Assembly (NCBI GenBank): GCA_963791615.1
Contig: CAWBTE010000008.1
Span: 186,001 to 250,000 of the forward strand
DNA: 64,000 nucleotides
Direction of reading: 5' to 3'
DNA from: CAILZL01 sp963791615
GTDB taxonomy: Bacteria; Pseudomonadota; Gammaproteobacteria; Steroidobacterales; Steroidobacteraceae
Shown: in pieces, positions 17,729 through 27,576 of the stretch
How positions within the stretch are numbered: position 1 is the first letter of the stretch
Layout of the letters: each line of letters opens with the position of its first letter
Notes under the pieces: model-generated
What the model was told of the DNA's origin: nothing
What the model saw: the letters and a program-made list of their open reading frames with translations, nothing else
Databases searched by the model: none
Translations under genes and position numbers: made by a program

Positions 17729-18535
17729 ATGAGCATTCTGGTTACGGGTGGTGCGGGATATATCGGCAGCCATGTCGTTCGTCAGCTCGGCGAACGCGGT
17801 GAATCGGTGGTGATCCTCGACAATCTCAGCACGGGTTACCGCAGCGCGGTGTTGCACGGCAAGCTGATCGTCGGCGATACCGCGGATCGCGAGCTGGTGA
17901 ACAGCATATTGAAAGAGCACCAGATCGAAACCATCATGCATTTCGCTGCACATACCATCGTGCCCGAATCCGTGTCGGATCCTCTCAAGTATTACGGCAA
18001 TAACACCTGCGCCACCCGCAATCTCCTGCAATGCAGTCGTGACGCGGGTATCAAACACTTTGTGTTTTCGTCCACCGCCGCCGTATATGGCTTGCCCGAA
18101 AGCGGTGTTGCCAGCGAAGACTCGCCAACTGCACCGATCAACCCCTATGGCTCATCCAAACTCATGACCGAAGTCATGCTGCGTGACCTGTGCGCCGTTG
18201 CTCCGATGCGGCATGTCATCCTGCGCTACTTCAATGTCGGCGGCAGTGACCCGGGTGGACGTATCGGCCACTCTGCACCCAATGCGACGCTGTTGACCAA
18301 GGTCGCCTGCCAGCATGCCGTGGGCGTGCGTCCCAAGGTGATGGTGTTCGGTACCGATTACCCGACGCCTGACGGCACGGGCATTCGTGACTACATCCAT
18401 GTTGAAGATCTCGCTTCCGCCCATCTTGACGCCCTGCGCTATCTGCGCGGCGAAGGATCGTCAACTACGCTCAATGTCGGCTATGGTCGTGGCTTCAGCG
18501 TACGCGAAGTCCTGGCCACCGTTGCCAGACTCAGT
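17729..18535 (+). CDS. galE: UDP-glucose 4-epimerase GalE, C-terminus lost at the junction
   Basis: GalE interconverts UDP-glucose and UDP-galactose through an NAD-bound keto intermediate. From ATG 17729 (AAGGA 8 bases upstream) the protein has the Rossmann motif VTGGAGYIGSHVV, the LDNLSTGYRSAV segment, the SSTAAVYG catalytic Ser/Thr loop, and the catalytic YGSSK Tyr-Lys pair. Family-like sequence runs to GRGFSVREVLATVARLS at about residue 268 and then stops: a few unrelated residues (VNSAW) lead to a stop at 18553. About 60 residues of the usual 325-335 are missing. The loss coincides with the abrupt change to AT-rich Bacteroidota DNA, so truncation is ascribed to the joint rather than biology. 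Confidence 0.93.
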
Positions 18536-18545
18536 GTCAACTCCG
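18525..18545. other. Chimeric junction: gammaproteobacterial DNA to Bacteroidota DNA
   Basis: Left of this point the plus strand encodes GalE; right of it the minus strand encodes a ROK regulator. Each protein loses its family likeness at the joint: GalE after VLATVARLS, ROK after STLGYQAEL. Base composition, gene density and frameshift frequency also change here and do not change back. There is no tRNA, integrase, IS end or direct repeat at the joint. Confidence 0.85.
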
Positions 18546-19668
18546 CCTGGTAGCCCAACGTTGATACGGCTACCGATGTATTGACAGCAAGCCTGGGAAT
18601 ACAATGCTCATTCAAAGCCTGCTGAATTGGCGCCTGCCATACCTTTCCTGCCAATGTACCCCTGCCGCTGAGTATGACCGACTCGGGATTGACTAAATGT
18701 ATCAAAATAGCGACACCCCTGCCTATATTATAACCCGCATCTGATAATAACTCTATCACATACTGATCACCCTTAAGTGCTGCACTCACTATGGACTCCC
18801 AATCTTGTTCAAAATGTCCTGAAGGAAATTCTTTTCCCAAAGCGGACAAACGGCCTGTCTTCAATCCTTCAATGGCTTTTTCAATTACGACGACCAAGGA
18901 GGTTTCTGTTTCCAGGCAACCAGTCTTACCACAACTGCACAATTTATTATTATTAAAAAGCGGCATATGACTGAACTCACCTGCAAACCCATTATGTCCA
19001 CGAAAAAGCTCTCCATTTAATATCATTCCCAAACCTATACCCCAGCCGATATTTAAAACCATGGCGTTTTTTTGACGACGGGCTGCGCCAAACCTGAACT
19101 CCGCCAGGGCGATAAGACTGGAATCATTATCGATATACACAGGAAGACCCAATTGATTCGAAAGATATTGAGTGATTGTTTTTTCGGCTGCATCCAAAAA
19201 AGTATAGTTAATCCCTTTTTTAGAATCAATAAAGCCAGGCATTCCAATACCAGCACCGATTATTTTCTTTTTATCAATACCTGATTTGCGGATCACTTCT
19301 TCCATTTTCTCCGCCAGCGAAGAAAGAGCCGCAGGATTTTTTTGCAGTGGTAATTCAAACTTCTCAACACCCGTTATATGATTATTTTGAATGTCCATCA
19401 GGGAGATACGGGTAACCAACTGATCCATTGCAACAGACAAAATATAGATTGTATCCGGTTTAATGGTGTAGGTAATGGGTCTTCGTCCGCCACTCGATGG
19501 GGCATAGCCAGACTCCATTACATAACCTTCATCTATGAGTTCATTTAGTATCTTCATTGTAAGCGGGAGGCTTTTCCCAATTCGTTCGCTTAAGTCAGCA
19601 CAGGAGATGGTGCCCGAGAAATAAAATTCTCTAAAGATTAACCCCTTGTAAAAAAGCTTTTTTCCCAT
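18536..19668 (-). CDS. ROK-family transcriptional regulator, C-terminus lost at the junction
   Basis: ROK proteins include sugar kinases and sugar-responsive repressors (NagC/Mlc/XylR). The N terminus (from ATG 19668, MGKKLFYKGLIFREFYFSGT) holds a winged helix-turn-helix: ISCADLSERIGKSLPLTMKI, then LNELIDEGYVMESG. The ROK ATPase fold follows, with GAGIGMPGFID, the GHNGFAGEFSHM segment, and the zinc motif CSCGKTGCLET. So it is the regulator type. True sequence ends near STLGYQAEL; the following residues are antisense galE. It is adjacent to susD on the same strand, suggesting control of that sugar-uptake locus. A TTG nine bases upstream is an alternative start. Confidence 0.88.
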
Positions 19669-19865
19669 GTGGAGCAATTAGTAATACTGTAATACGTATA
19701 AGCAGCTCAAAAATTACTTATTAAATAAGAATTTAAAAAAAATAGCTTCATTTATTTTCAAACCAAATCATCTTAAAAACAATAAACTACCTTATTTGCT
19801 TAAGAATGAGCCGCTGCTTTAAATAAATACCTCCTTATTTGCACTTAGGTGCCGGAAGATATTTC

Positions 19866-19899
19866 AAACAAAAAGGCCGGCTGCAAATGCAACCGGCCT
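19866..19899 (-). terminator. Rho-independent terminator of the susC-susD transcript
   Basis: On the minus strand a stem AGGCCGG / CCGGCCT (19874-19880 with 19893-19899), extended by a TGCA-rich inner pairing, is followed by TTTTGTTTG. The 357-bp gap 19669-20025 between the ROK and susD genes is otherwise AT-rich with no recognisable gene; it must also contain the ROK promoter. Confidence 0.75.
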
Positions 19900-20025
19900 G
19901 AAACAACTGCTTAACGAGAGAGCTTTATTTCTTCTAACTGACAATAATCCAATCTATTTTTTCGGTTTTTTAATGCAGGCTGATAAATGTTGTTTTGTTT
20001 ACCAGTTCATTACAATAGTCAGTTT

Positions 20026-21635
20026 TTACTTCATAAACCAGGGTTTATTTGTTGGAGCATCCGTACCACCGGTTACACTGCTCCAATTAGTATAATTTCC
20101 ATCAATTTCACTCTGAGGGTAAATTAGCTTAAATAAATTATAGCCGGGGCTGCTTGAAGCAAGGGCAACACCGGGTGTGGCATAATTAGTTCTGCGGGCC
20201 AGGGTCCATGCTTCTAAAGGCTGATGAAACAAGGATATCCAGTGTTGCGTATAAATCTGCGTCAATGCTGTTGAAGCAGTTGCACTGTATGCAACTGCCG
20301 GATTAGTTAACATCGCAGTCAACTCAGCCGGAGCTGGAGCTGCGGCCGGTTTATTAACGGCCCATATAGTAGAACCATTGGCCAGTTTATACCAAAATTT
20401 TACAGACTCAGTAATACCCTCTTCATAGGCTGTTTTCGCTGTTGCCGCATTAGCTGTCACACCACCTATTCCTTTGTTGTAAATTTCTGCTTTTAAAAAA
20501 CTGATCTCAGTACCTGTGATTAATAACTGTGGTAAAGTTTTATCAGCTATATAATAAAAATTCAATGGCGCATAGAGATATGTTCCGGATACTACCCAAT
20601 TAGTTAATCTTGATTCGCTGTAAGGATCATTATTTCCGCTATTTCCTATTTCAGTAGGCGTACTGTTAGATGGAGCTTGCGGGAATGGAGTCCATTCGCC
20701 TGCTTTGTTTGGCTCGAAGAAAATCTTACATCTCAGATCATAGATTCCTGAACCATCGGTAGCGTTAGTAGCTGACATGGCATTCCACATAGTAGAACCC
20801 ATTCGCACATATGAATTACCCCTGTACCAACCTCCTCTGTCATTTACATAATTAGGAATTGATGCGGGATATAAACCTATATTTTCAGATGCCGCCAATA
20901 AAGGTTTGCTAAGTGCTTCCGCAATTACCGCATTGGATGTTGTAGCGTCATTTTTCTGAATAGCCATTGCATATCTCAACCTGAGCGAATTAGCAAACTT
21001 TGTCCATTTAGCTATATCATTTCCTAAAAGTGTTTCGCTTCCTCCCAAAGAAATCTGTGAGGCACTGGTAGAAAAATTATCCACCGCCCACTTCAAATCT
21101 GTAAGGGCCGATTTGATAACTTCAGCCTGTGTATCATATTTTGGTCTGAAGAACTCCGTGCCTTCAAATGCTTTAGCACCTTCAGAATAGGGCATATCAC
21201 CGTAAATAAAAGTTGTAACCAGTGTTTTATAAGCCATCAACGTCTTCAACATGGCTTTAACATTCGTCATATTAGCCTGATCAGTGCTGGCAGCAATAAG
21301 CACATCAAGTTTTCGTGAATTAGCCAGCGCATTGTAATAATTATTCCAGTATGCCCCTGAAAAATTATCCATTCGGAAACCACTTGCAGCATACATGGCT
21401 GCCAATTGGCTGTTTTGGTAAACCCATGAAGTAAGTATATTCCTGTCCCACCCGGTTCTACCAAACTTGCAGTAATGCCATTGTATAACGCAGGTATTGT
21501 TGGGTCATATACTTTTGCATCCCATGATTTATTAATGTCTCCAAAATTCTTCTTGCATGAAGAAATGGATACTGTAACTATTAATGCAAAAAGCATCAAT
21601 AGCTTAGTATTTTTCTTACTATTAAATATTTTCAT
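20026..21635 (-). CDS. SusD/RagB-like nutrient-binding lipoprotein (one frameshift)
   Basis: SusD-like lipoproteins sit on the outer membrane as lids of SusC transporters and bind glycans or peptides. The N-terminal part has a lipoprotein signal with lipobox Cys in TVSISSCKKNFGDINKS. The rest contains FRMDNFSGAYWNNYYNALAN and TLLGNDIAKWTKFANSLRLR, the SusD TPR-like core of the SusD_2 type, and ends PTNKPWFMK. The two parts are in different frames; the shift is around 21,440-21,450, and restoring it gives NILTSWVYQNSQLAAMY. The whole would be about 536 residues. It directly follows susC (18 bp), the standard SusCD pair. The substrate is unknown. Confidence 0.88.
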
Positions 21636-21653
21636 TTTCTTAAATATTTGAAG

Positions 21654-22760
21654 TTAAAATTTAGCTCTTACCGTAAATCCAAATGATCTGAAACTCGGGA
21701 ATGCAGACCATTGTAAGCCTTGTGCATTGCCAGTACCATTTATTGCTTCAGGATTAAGATGGTCAGGTAATGATGCATAGAGATACCCGATATTTCTTCC
21801 TATTAAGGATACAGACAAACCCTGGAATATTTTCGCCTTACTTATTAAGTTTTGTGGCAAATCATAGGTAAGAGCAACTTCCCTGAGTTTAACCCATGTA
21901 TTTTCGAAAACGGATAAGCTTCTGGGGCGGTTTAAATGCGACCATCCCGCATACATATTACCCCACTTATACATATAGTTTACAACCCTGTCGTTGACTT
22001 TATTATCATCAACATTATAACCTTCTAATATTACACCATGATTTGCAGTTGAACCATCAGGGTAAGTATAAGGAAGGCCACCACCATTTCTTTCAAGCAG
22101 CGTTTCAGGAAGCAAACCACTACCGGCAGCAGTGGCATGATCAACCGAATAAATATCACCACCCACTTTGAAATCAATCAGTGCATAAAGAGAGAATCTT
22201 TTATACTTAAACGTATTTCCGAAACCGCCTGTAAATTTAGGAGCAGCATTACCTATAACTACCTGTTCATTGGTAATTAAATACTCTGTTCCAACAACAG
22301 CACCCGTTGAAAAGATCTTTTATATTTCTGACTTGCTTGTTTCCCTGCGCATCCAGTTTAAAGTCTGTTCCATAAATGGCTCCGTATTTTTGACCCAGGA
22401 GCTACTTTCATTACTACAACCAAGCGTTCCAAAAACTATCTCCTAACCATTGTTCACGAACTCCCGGGGATAACTCTTCAATGGTATTATCGTTTTTAGT
22501 CAAAATTAATTGAAGGTAGTCCATGATAAGTCCCTGCTTCTTACAGGATTTGCGTTGATAATAAATTCAACCCCCTTATTTCTTAATTTTCCGGAATTAA
22601 ATGTTACCTGGGTGGCACCCGAAGATGCCGGCAGTGCAGCACTTAATATTTGGTTTTCAGAAAGGATATTATAGTAAGTGAAGTCAAGGTTAATCCTGTC
22701 ATGTAAAAATCCTAAATTAAATCCGAGATTGATGCTTCTTTTTCTCCCATTGTTTTTGGC
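21654..22760 (-). CDS. SusC/RagA-type TonB-linked outer membrane protein, C-terminal part only (frameshifted)
   Basis: SusC proteins are TonB-dependent beta-barrel importers working with SusD. Only the last third is present: RSINLGFNLGFLHDRINLDF begins the preserved part, and late-barrel phrases follow such as NKGVEFIINANPV, YLITNEQVVIGNAAPKFTGG, ENTWVKLREVALTYDLP and the C-terminal strand FRSFGFTVRAKF, which ends in Phe as barrel proteins do. Frame changes occur around 22,180-22,330 and 22,380-22,505. The plug, the TonB box and most of the barrel (over 600 residues) are missing because the minus-strand gene collides with an unrelated plus-strand receptor at about 22,760. Confidence 0.85.
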
Positions 22761-22780
22761 ATAGGCACGCAGCAATTGGC
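22740..22780. other. Head-to-head joint of two truncated TonB receptor genes
   Basis: Minus-strand SusC sequence enters from the right edge without its N-terminal two thirds, and a plus-strand TonB receptor begins at once without its N-terminal half. Both are Bacteroidota-like. No IS, repeat or promoter separates them, so this is a rearrangement or a second assembly joint. Confidence 0.7.
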
Positions 22781-24276
22781 AAAGAATAAGAAATCATCCT
22801 ATGGGATTAGTTATAATTATGTAAACGTAGGATTATACTTTGCCGTGGTAAATCAAACACCCGATTATTTCAAGATGCCGCAATTTCATGATGGCAATGC
22901 CAATTTCCGTATTAAAACTAAAAATGGCGGTATGATTAAATACTATACCACTTTCGCTTTTGGTGACCTTGGTTTAAGAAGACCGGATATTGACAGCAGT
23001 TATCTGAAAGATGCCTTCTCTCTAAAAAACAGTAACTGGTATAATAATCTTAGTTACCGGGAAAATATTGGGAATGGCTGGAAAATGACCCTGGGCGCAA
23101 GCTTCAGCACCAACCTGGATAAATTGCACAGCAGGTCAGGATAATAATAATCAGCCCAAACAATTTTCTCCATCAGACCTACTGGATGAATGGCAAAGAA
23201 TTTTACACTGGATAATTTACAAAACCTCACATTAGGCAAGGGCCGTGTTTGAAAAGAAACTGGGAGGCCTTAGCGCATTGAGGTTTGGCAGTGAATACTG
23301 GCATACTTACTAACAGGCCAAAATACAATGACTCATTATTTAAGCAAGTTGATAATTACACAGCGGTTTTTGCTGAAGCAAGTATTTATATTTCAAAAGA
23401 TCTGGCAGCGCAAATAGGTGCCCGCTTTGAACATTCATCTCTTATCAACCGATCGGATATTGCTCCCACGGGTATCATTGGCCTATAAGACAGGTAAAAA
23501 TTCACAGGTATCTGTTGCCTATGGTATCTTTTATCAAAAACCTGAGAGCCAGCAACTGTTTTCTTCCACCAATGTAGGATTTACCAAAGCCACACACTAT
23601 ATCGCGAATTATCAAAGAATATACAACCAGCGTACATTCAGGACGGAGGTTTATTATAAAAAATATGAAGACCTGGTAAAGCAGGTACCGGTGGGTTATA
23701 ATTATTATTCGTATAACAACAGCGGCAACGGATATGCAAAAGGGATTGACATTTTTTTCAGGGATAAAAAAACGATCAAAGATTTTGATTACTGGATCAG
23801 TTATTCTTTTATAGATACAAAACGTGATTACCTGAATTACCCCGGTCAGTTGCAACCCAATTTTGTGGCCAAGCATACCGCTTCTCTTGTAACAAAAAAG
23901 TTTTTTATGGATATTAAAACAGGGTTCAACGTTACCTATAGCTGGGCTTCCGGCAGGCCTTATTACAATATACTGCCTGATGCCGGTAATAAATTTTATA
24001 TAGCTGACCAGGGAAAGACGAAAGAATTATAGCAGCCTTAATTTCAGCGCTGAATGGGTACCAAGTATCGGTAAGGAAAATGCAAAATCATTTATTGTAT
24101 TATTTGCCAGTATCAATAATATATTGGGTACTGACCAGGTGTACGGATATAATTATTCTTATAACGGAGCTGTAAAAAGCCCTGTCACAAATCCTGCAAA
24201 ACGGTTTTATTTTATCGGCTGTTTTATCAGCTGGGGTGTTGACAGGACACAGGATGCAATAAATAATAATTTGTAA
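22770..24276 (+). CDS. TonB-dependent outer membrane receptor, C-terminal part only (frameshifted)
   Basis: The preserved sequence is an outer-membrane barrel: QQLAKNKKSSYGISYNYVN opens it, with WYNNLSYRENIGNGWKMTLG, RPKYNDSLFKQVDNYTAVFA, DLAAQIGARFEHSS, SVAYGIFYQKPESQQLFSS and GYAKGIDIFFRDKKTIKDFD, and it ends RFYFIGCFISWGVDRTQDAI. The alternating aromatic strands and FEHSS/YGIFYQKPE phrases are typical of carboxypeptidase-regulatory-domain TonB receptors of Bacteroidota. Frame changes lie around 23,140-23,300, 23,460-23,490 and 24,020. The plug and TonB box are absent because of the upstream joint. The true stop is the TAA at 24,274-24,276. The substrate is unknown. Confidence 0.82.
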
Positions 24277-24371
24277 CTCCTTTTAACCTGCACAGCGAAT
24301 TAATAAACTTTAGAATGAAAAATAAATCAATTTTAAAAGCACCCTTTCAAAAAGGGATAAAAATCAAGCAA

Positions 24372-25017
24372 ATGAAAAAGTATATTTTCTTCTTATTGGC
24401 TGTCTTTAGTTTACAAATAGCAGCCTTTTCTCAAAGCGATAAATATGTTGCGGCCATGCAAAAAAACCTGGTATTGTTTGACTCAGCAAAAACAGTGGAA
24501 GATTTTACAAAAGCCGCTAACACATTTGAACGGATAGGGGATGCGGAAAAAACACAATGGCTGCCTTATTATTATGCCGGGCTTACATTAAGTATTTCCG
24601 GATGGATGCCGGCTGTTACTGATAAAGATGCGAATTCTGCAAGGATCAATGCTTTTTGTGATAAGGCAGAATCTGTTGCGGTAACAGATGCCGATAAAGC
24701 TGAAATACAGACTATCCGCAACATGTCCGCTACCCAGCAAATGATGGTGGATCCTCAAACCAGGTGGATGAGCTTATGGCCAGGCTGCAGGCCAGGCTTT
24801 GGAAAAAGGTTTAAAATTAGATCCCAATAATCCAAGATTATATTACCTCAAGGGTATGAGTTTATTTGGAACGCCTGAACAGTTTGGCGGGGGAAAAGAA
24901 AAAGCAAAACCTCTTTTTGAAAAAGCAGTTCAATTATATAAAGAAAAGAAACCCATGCCACTTTATCCGGACTGGGGTCAGAAAGAATCGGCGAATATGC
25001 TTGCACAGTGTCAATAG
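24372..25017 (+). CDS. Secreted tetratricopeptide-like protein (one frameshift)
   Basis: About 214 residues. ATG 24372 (MKKYIFFLLAVFSLQIAAFS) opens a Sec signal peptide cleaved near AFSQSDKY. The body is helical and repeat-like: VEDFTKAANTFERIGDAEKT, WLPYYYAGLTLSISGW, and after the shift ALEKGLKLDPNNPRLYYLKG, PLFEKAVQLYKEKKP. This is a TPR-type scaffold often found beside TonB receptors in Bacteroidota. The frame changes around 24,770-24,795. An in-frame ATG at 24315 would add 19 residues before the signal peptide and is less likely. It lies about 95 bp after the receptor, in the same orientation. Confidence 0.75.
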
Positions 25018-25030
25018 AAATACAAATCAT

Positions 25031-25060
25031 AAAGCCTGTATAAATTTTTATACAGGCTTT
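25031..25060 (+). terminator. Rho-independent terminator
   Basis: AAAGCCTGTATAAA pairs with TTTATACAGGCTTT around a very short loop, directly after the stop of the TPR-like gene. The stem is long and perfect. The trailing T-run is only TTT, which is common in this phylum. Confidence 0.7.
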
Positions 25061-25201
25061 ATAGCTTCAATACCTTTTGTAAGGGACGCAACAATGCCAA
25101 TTATCCTGTATATGACAATATATCAAATTTGACAGGATACCCGGAAAGATGAAGAAAGCGGAATATCTATTTATATCACTTCACTACTTAATACAGCCAT
25201 C

Positions 25202-25789
25202 ATGACCGAAGAAAAATTTTCACCGCAGGAAAGCCTCCGGCTTATCCAGTCCATGATCACCAAGACAAAGCAGAATATGTCTGACAAAGTATTTATTTCC
25301 TTGTCTGGGGCTGGATCACTTTTATTGCCTGCACCGGCCAATTTGTCCTTAAGACATATTTTCAACTATGAAAAGCATTATCTGGTTTGGTTGCTCATCA
25401 TAGTTGGGATTATTTTTTCCAACTGGTACAGTTTAAAAGAAGAAAAGACCCGAAAAGTCAAAACCTATGTTGGGGAAAGTATTAAACACCTGTGGATCGG
25501 AATGGCGATCGCCTATCTTGTATTAAGTATAATGTTTACAAAACTAGGATGGAATACACAGGTTTTTCCTTTTTTTATTTTACTGTATGGATTGGGTACT
25601 TTCATTTCAGGAAGCATCATACAATTCCGGCCGCTCATTATTGGTGGTATCATCGCTTTTATATTAGCGATTGTTTCGGTTTTTGCTCAATATGACTACC
25701 AGATATTGTTTGCCGCCGCCGCCATATTATTCAGCTATATCATACCAGCTTATTTACTTCGGTTCAAAAACAAATATTCAAAAGAATAA
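25202..25789 (+). CDS. Conserved Bacteroidota membrane protein (paralogue 1; hidden double frameshift)
   Basis: A 195-residue protein with a soluble N terminus (MTEEKFSPQESLRLIQSMIT) and four to five membrane helices. The ORF looks intact, but residues of about 30-53 are out of frame: the neighbouring frame reads FLVWGWITFIACTGQFVLKT, a proper membrane helix, so a base is lost near 25,290 and one gained in the TTTT at about 25,360. After that come KEEKTRKVKTYVGES, FFILLYGLGTFISG and IIPAYLLRF. The form ESL-LI-MI-x-TK-N-M followed by a WGW helix is familiar from many Bacteroidota hypothetical proteins. It is first in a four-gene run. Function unknown. Confidence 0.8.
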   Translation: MTEEKFSPQESLRLIQSMITKTKQNMSDKVFISLSGAGSLLLPAPANLSLRHIFNYEKHYLVWLLIIVGIIFSNWYSLKEEKTRKVKTYVGESIKHLWIGMAIAYLVLSIMFTKLGWNTQVFPFFILLYGLGTFISGSIIQFRPLIIGGIIAFILAIVSVFAQYDYQILFAAAAILFSYIIPAYLLRFKNKYSKE

Positions 25790-25798
25790 ATTTTTTAT

Positions 25799-26474
25799 AT
25801 GGAACCAGCAGGAAAAACAACTAACCGAAAAAGAAAGCCTTGAACTGATCGCTACCATGATCAATACGGCAAAGAACTCTTACCATGATACAGGTATCGG
25901 CGCTATTATGTGGGGTGCTGTTATAGCTATTTGTTCACTGGTGAAATTAGCGGAGATACATTTTGGCTTCCGCCTGCCATTTGATATAAACCTGGTTATC
26001 ATTGTTGCCGTTATCCCGCAGATATTTATTACGGTCAAAGAAAAGAAGGAGCGAAAAGTAAAATCGTATGACGATTCGTATATGGATTATATATGGCTGG
26101 CCTTTGGTATCTGTATTTTCCTGCTCAGCTTTATTGTTTATTCCATCTTCAGTGTCTGGGGGCCTGTAGCTGCACAGTTCCGGGAGCTGACCGGTCACCG
26201 TCCTGCATTTCAATTAAGCGAGTTTATCACACCGCTTTTTCTTTTGTTATACGGGTTGCCTACATTCATTACCGGGGCTGCCTGTAAATTCAGGCCTATG
26301 TTCTGGGGTGGTCTCTTTTGCTGGCTGTGTAGTGTAATTGCCATCTACACTACTATTAAAATTGACCTGCTGCTGATGGCTGCATCTGCCATCATGGCCT
26401 GGCTGATCCCCGGTATTTTAATGGAAAGAGAATACAGAATATATAAAAAGGAGCAAGCAGGCCTGAATGTTTAA
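25799..26474 (+). CDS. Conserved Bacteroidota membrane protein (paralogue 2; start frameshifted)
   Basis: About 225 residues, clearly paralogous to the gene just upstream: EKESLELIATMINTAKN, a WGAVIAI membrane helix, KEKKERKVKSYDDSYMDYIW, PLFLLLYGLPTFITG, CKFRPMFWGGLF and AWLIPGILM match it segment by segment. It has six predicted membrane helices. The ATG at 25799 is out of frame by one base; dropping one G (ATGGAACC to ATGAACC) gives MNQQEKQLTEKESL, which fits the paralogue, so an insertion error is likely. It overlaps the next gene by 8 bp, implying co-translation. Role unknown; the regulator following it suggests a shared regulatory unit. Confidence 0.8.
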
Positions 26475-26757
26475 AGATCTCAACCCTATATTACATTCGC
26501 AACTGCGGTTGGCTGTTATTTCACTTCTTATCAGTGTGAAGGAAGCTGAATTTACTTTTCTCAAAGAAAAAACAAATGCCACTGCTGGCAACCTGAGTGT
26601 GCAGATACAGAAGCTGAAAGAAGCAGGGTATATTGATGTGATCAAACAATTCAAAGACAATTATCCGCAAACCATCTGCAAAATAACTCCACAGGGAGTG
26701 AATGCATTTGCAGAATATGTAAAAAGTCTTCAGTCGTATTTAACTACTGATAAATAA
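26467..26757 (+). CDS. Small winged-helix DNA-binding protein
   Basis: A 96-residue stand-alone winged helix of the MarR/ArsR-like type (PF13601-like). It begins MFKDLNPILHSQLRLAVISL, then has VKEAEFTFLKEKTNATAGNL, the recognition helix LSVQIQKLKEAGYIDVIKQF and the wing PQTICKITPQGVNAFAEYVK. There is no ligand domain or metal Cys motif. It overlaps the stop of the membrane-protein paralogue by 8 bp and is followed 4 bp later by a DUF2269 gene. Such small regulators commonly pair with multi-helix membrane proteins in Bacteroidota; autoregulation is an inference. Confidence 0.88.
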   Translation: MFKDLNPILHSQLRLAVISLLISVKEAEFTFLKEKTNATAGNLSVQIQKLKEAGYIDVIKQFKDNYPQTICKITPQGVNAFAEYVKSLQSYLTTDK

Positions 26758-26761
26758 ACAG

Positions 26762-27271
26762 ATGTCTATGACTTTTTATCTGTTGTTCAAAATGGTCCAT
26801 ATCTGCGCTGTGATCATTTTTTTAGGCAATATCATCACTGGCCTCTTCTGGATGCGTCATGCGGTTAACAGTAATAGCCTGCCTCTTATATCTCATACGA
26901 TGAAAGGTATCATACAAAGTGATAAATGGTTTACCATTCCCGGTGTTATCATTATTACGGCAGGCGGGATATTGGCAGCTATTCATGGCCATTATCCCAT
27001 CTTAAAAACCGGATGGATTTTCTGGTCAATTATCTTATTTACAATTTCAGGAATTGCATTTGCCTGGAAAGTTGCACCACTACAGCAGAAAATATATAAA
27101 ATGACGCGGGACGCACCGGATGAAGAAAGAGAAAAATCAGAGTGGAATGAATTTATTAAACAATACAAGGCCTGGGAACTATGGGGTGCTATTGCATTGG
27201 CGACACCGCTTGCTGCGTTAGCCCTGATGATACTGAAAGTTCCGGCGACTACATTTTTCCTGAAAGGATGA
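26762..27271 (+). CDS. DUF2269-type integral membrane protein
   Basis: A 169-residue protein with four membrane helices. It opens FYLLFKMVHICAVIIFLGNI, which contains the family's helix-1 His and Gly-Asn pattern, followed by ITGLFWMRHAV, IPGVIIITAGGILAAIHG and WIFWSIILFTISGIAFAWKV, and ends in a helix ALATPLAALALMILKVP. The pattern agrees with DUF2269 (PF10027), whose function is not established. It follows the winged-helix gene by 4 bp and is closed by a terminator, so it is the last gene of the run beginning at 25,202. Confidence 0.85.
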   Translation: MSMTFYLLFKMVHICAVIIFLGNIITGLFWMRHAVNSNSLPLISHTMKGIIQSDKWFTIPGVIIITAGGILAAIHGHYPILKTGWIFWSIILFTISGIAFAWKVAPLQQKIYKMTRDAPDEEREKSEWNEFIKQYKAWELWGAIALATPLAALALMILKVPATTFFLKG

Positions 27272-27346
27272 AGCAGGAAAGTTCTGGTACTATCGTGAAT
27301 TAAATCAGGGAATGAAAACTATAAACTATTCCTGGTATAAAAAATT

Positions 27347-27372
27347 AAGGCCCTTTAGACAAAGGGCCTTTC
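27347..27372 (+). terminator. Rho-independent terminator
   Basis: Stem AAGGCCCTTT / AAAGGGCCTT around the loop AGAC (27347-27370), followed by TCTCGTTTTG. It closes the 25,202-27,271 transcription unit. Confidence 0.8.
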
Positions 27373-27576
27373 TCGTTTTGGTGCTCTAAATGTATAAAAC
27401 GTTCGGGATGATTTCACCCACTAAAATTTTTTCTTTGGCCTGTAAGGCTGTAACACCAGTTGGGGTAAAGCCCTTTCCTTTTGAGGGTATAAAAGTTTTT
27501 CAAATACTTTTTTTATTCGTCTCTCTATCTCTTTGCGGCCCGGTATTTTTGAACTCATGTACGTTTTTATTTTTGT

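Noticed and set aside
18540..22760. A horizontally acquired island in a gammaproteobacterium
   Set aside because: The foreign composition never returns to the left-hand type, no integrase, tRNA or repeats are at the edge, and galE is cut mid-domain. A chimera is simpler.
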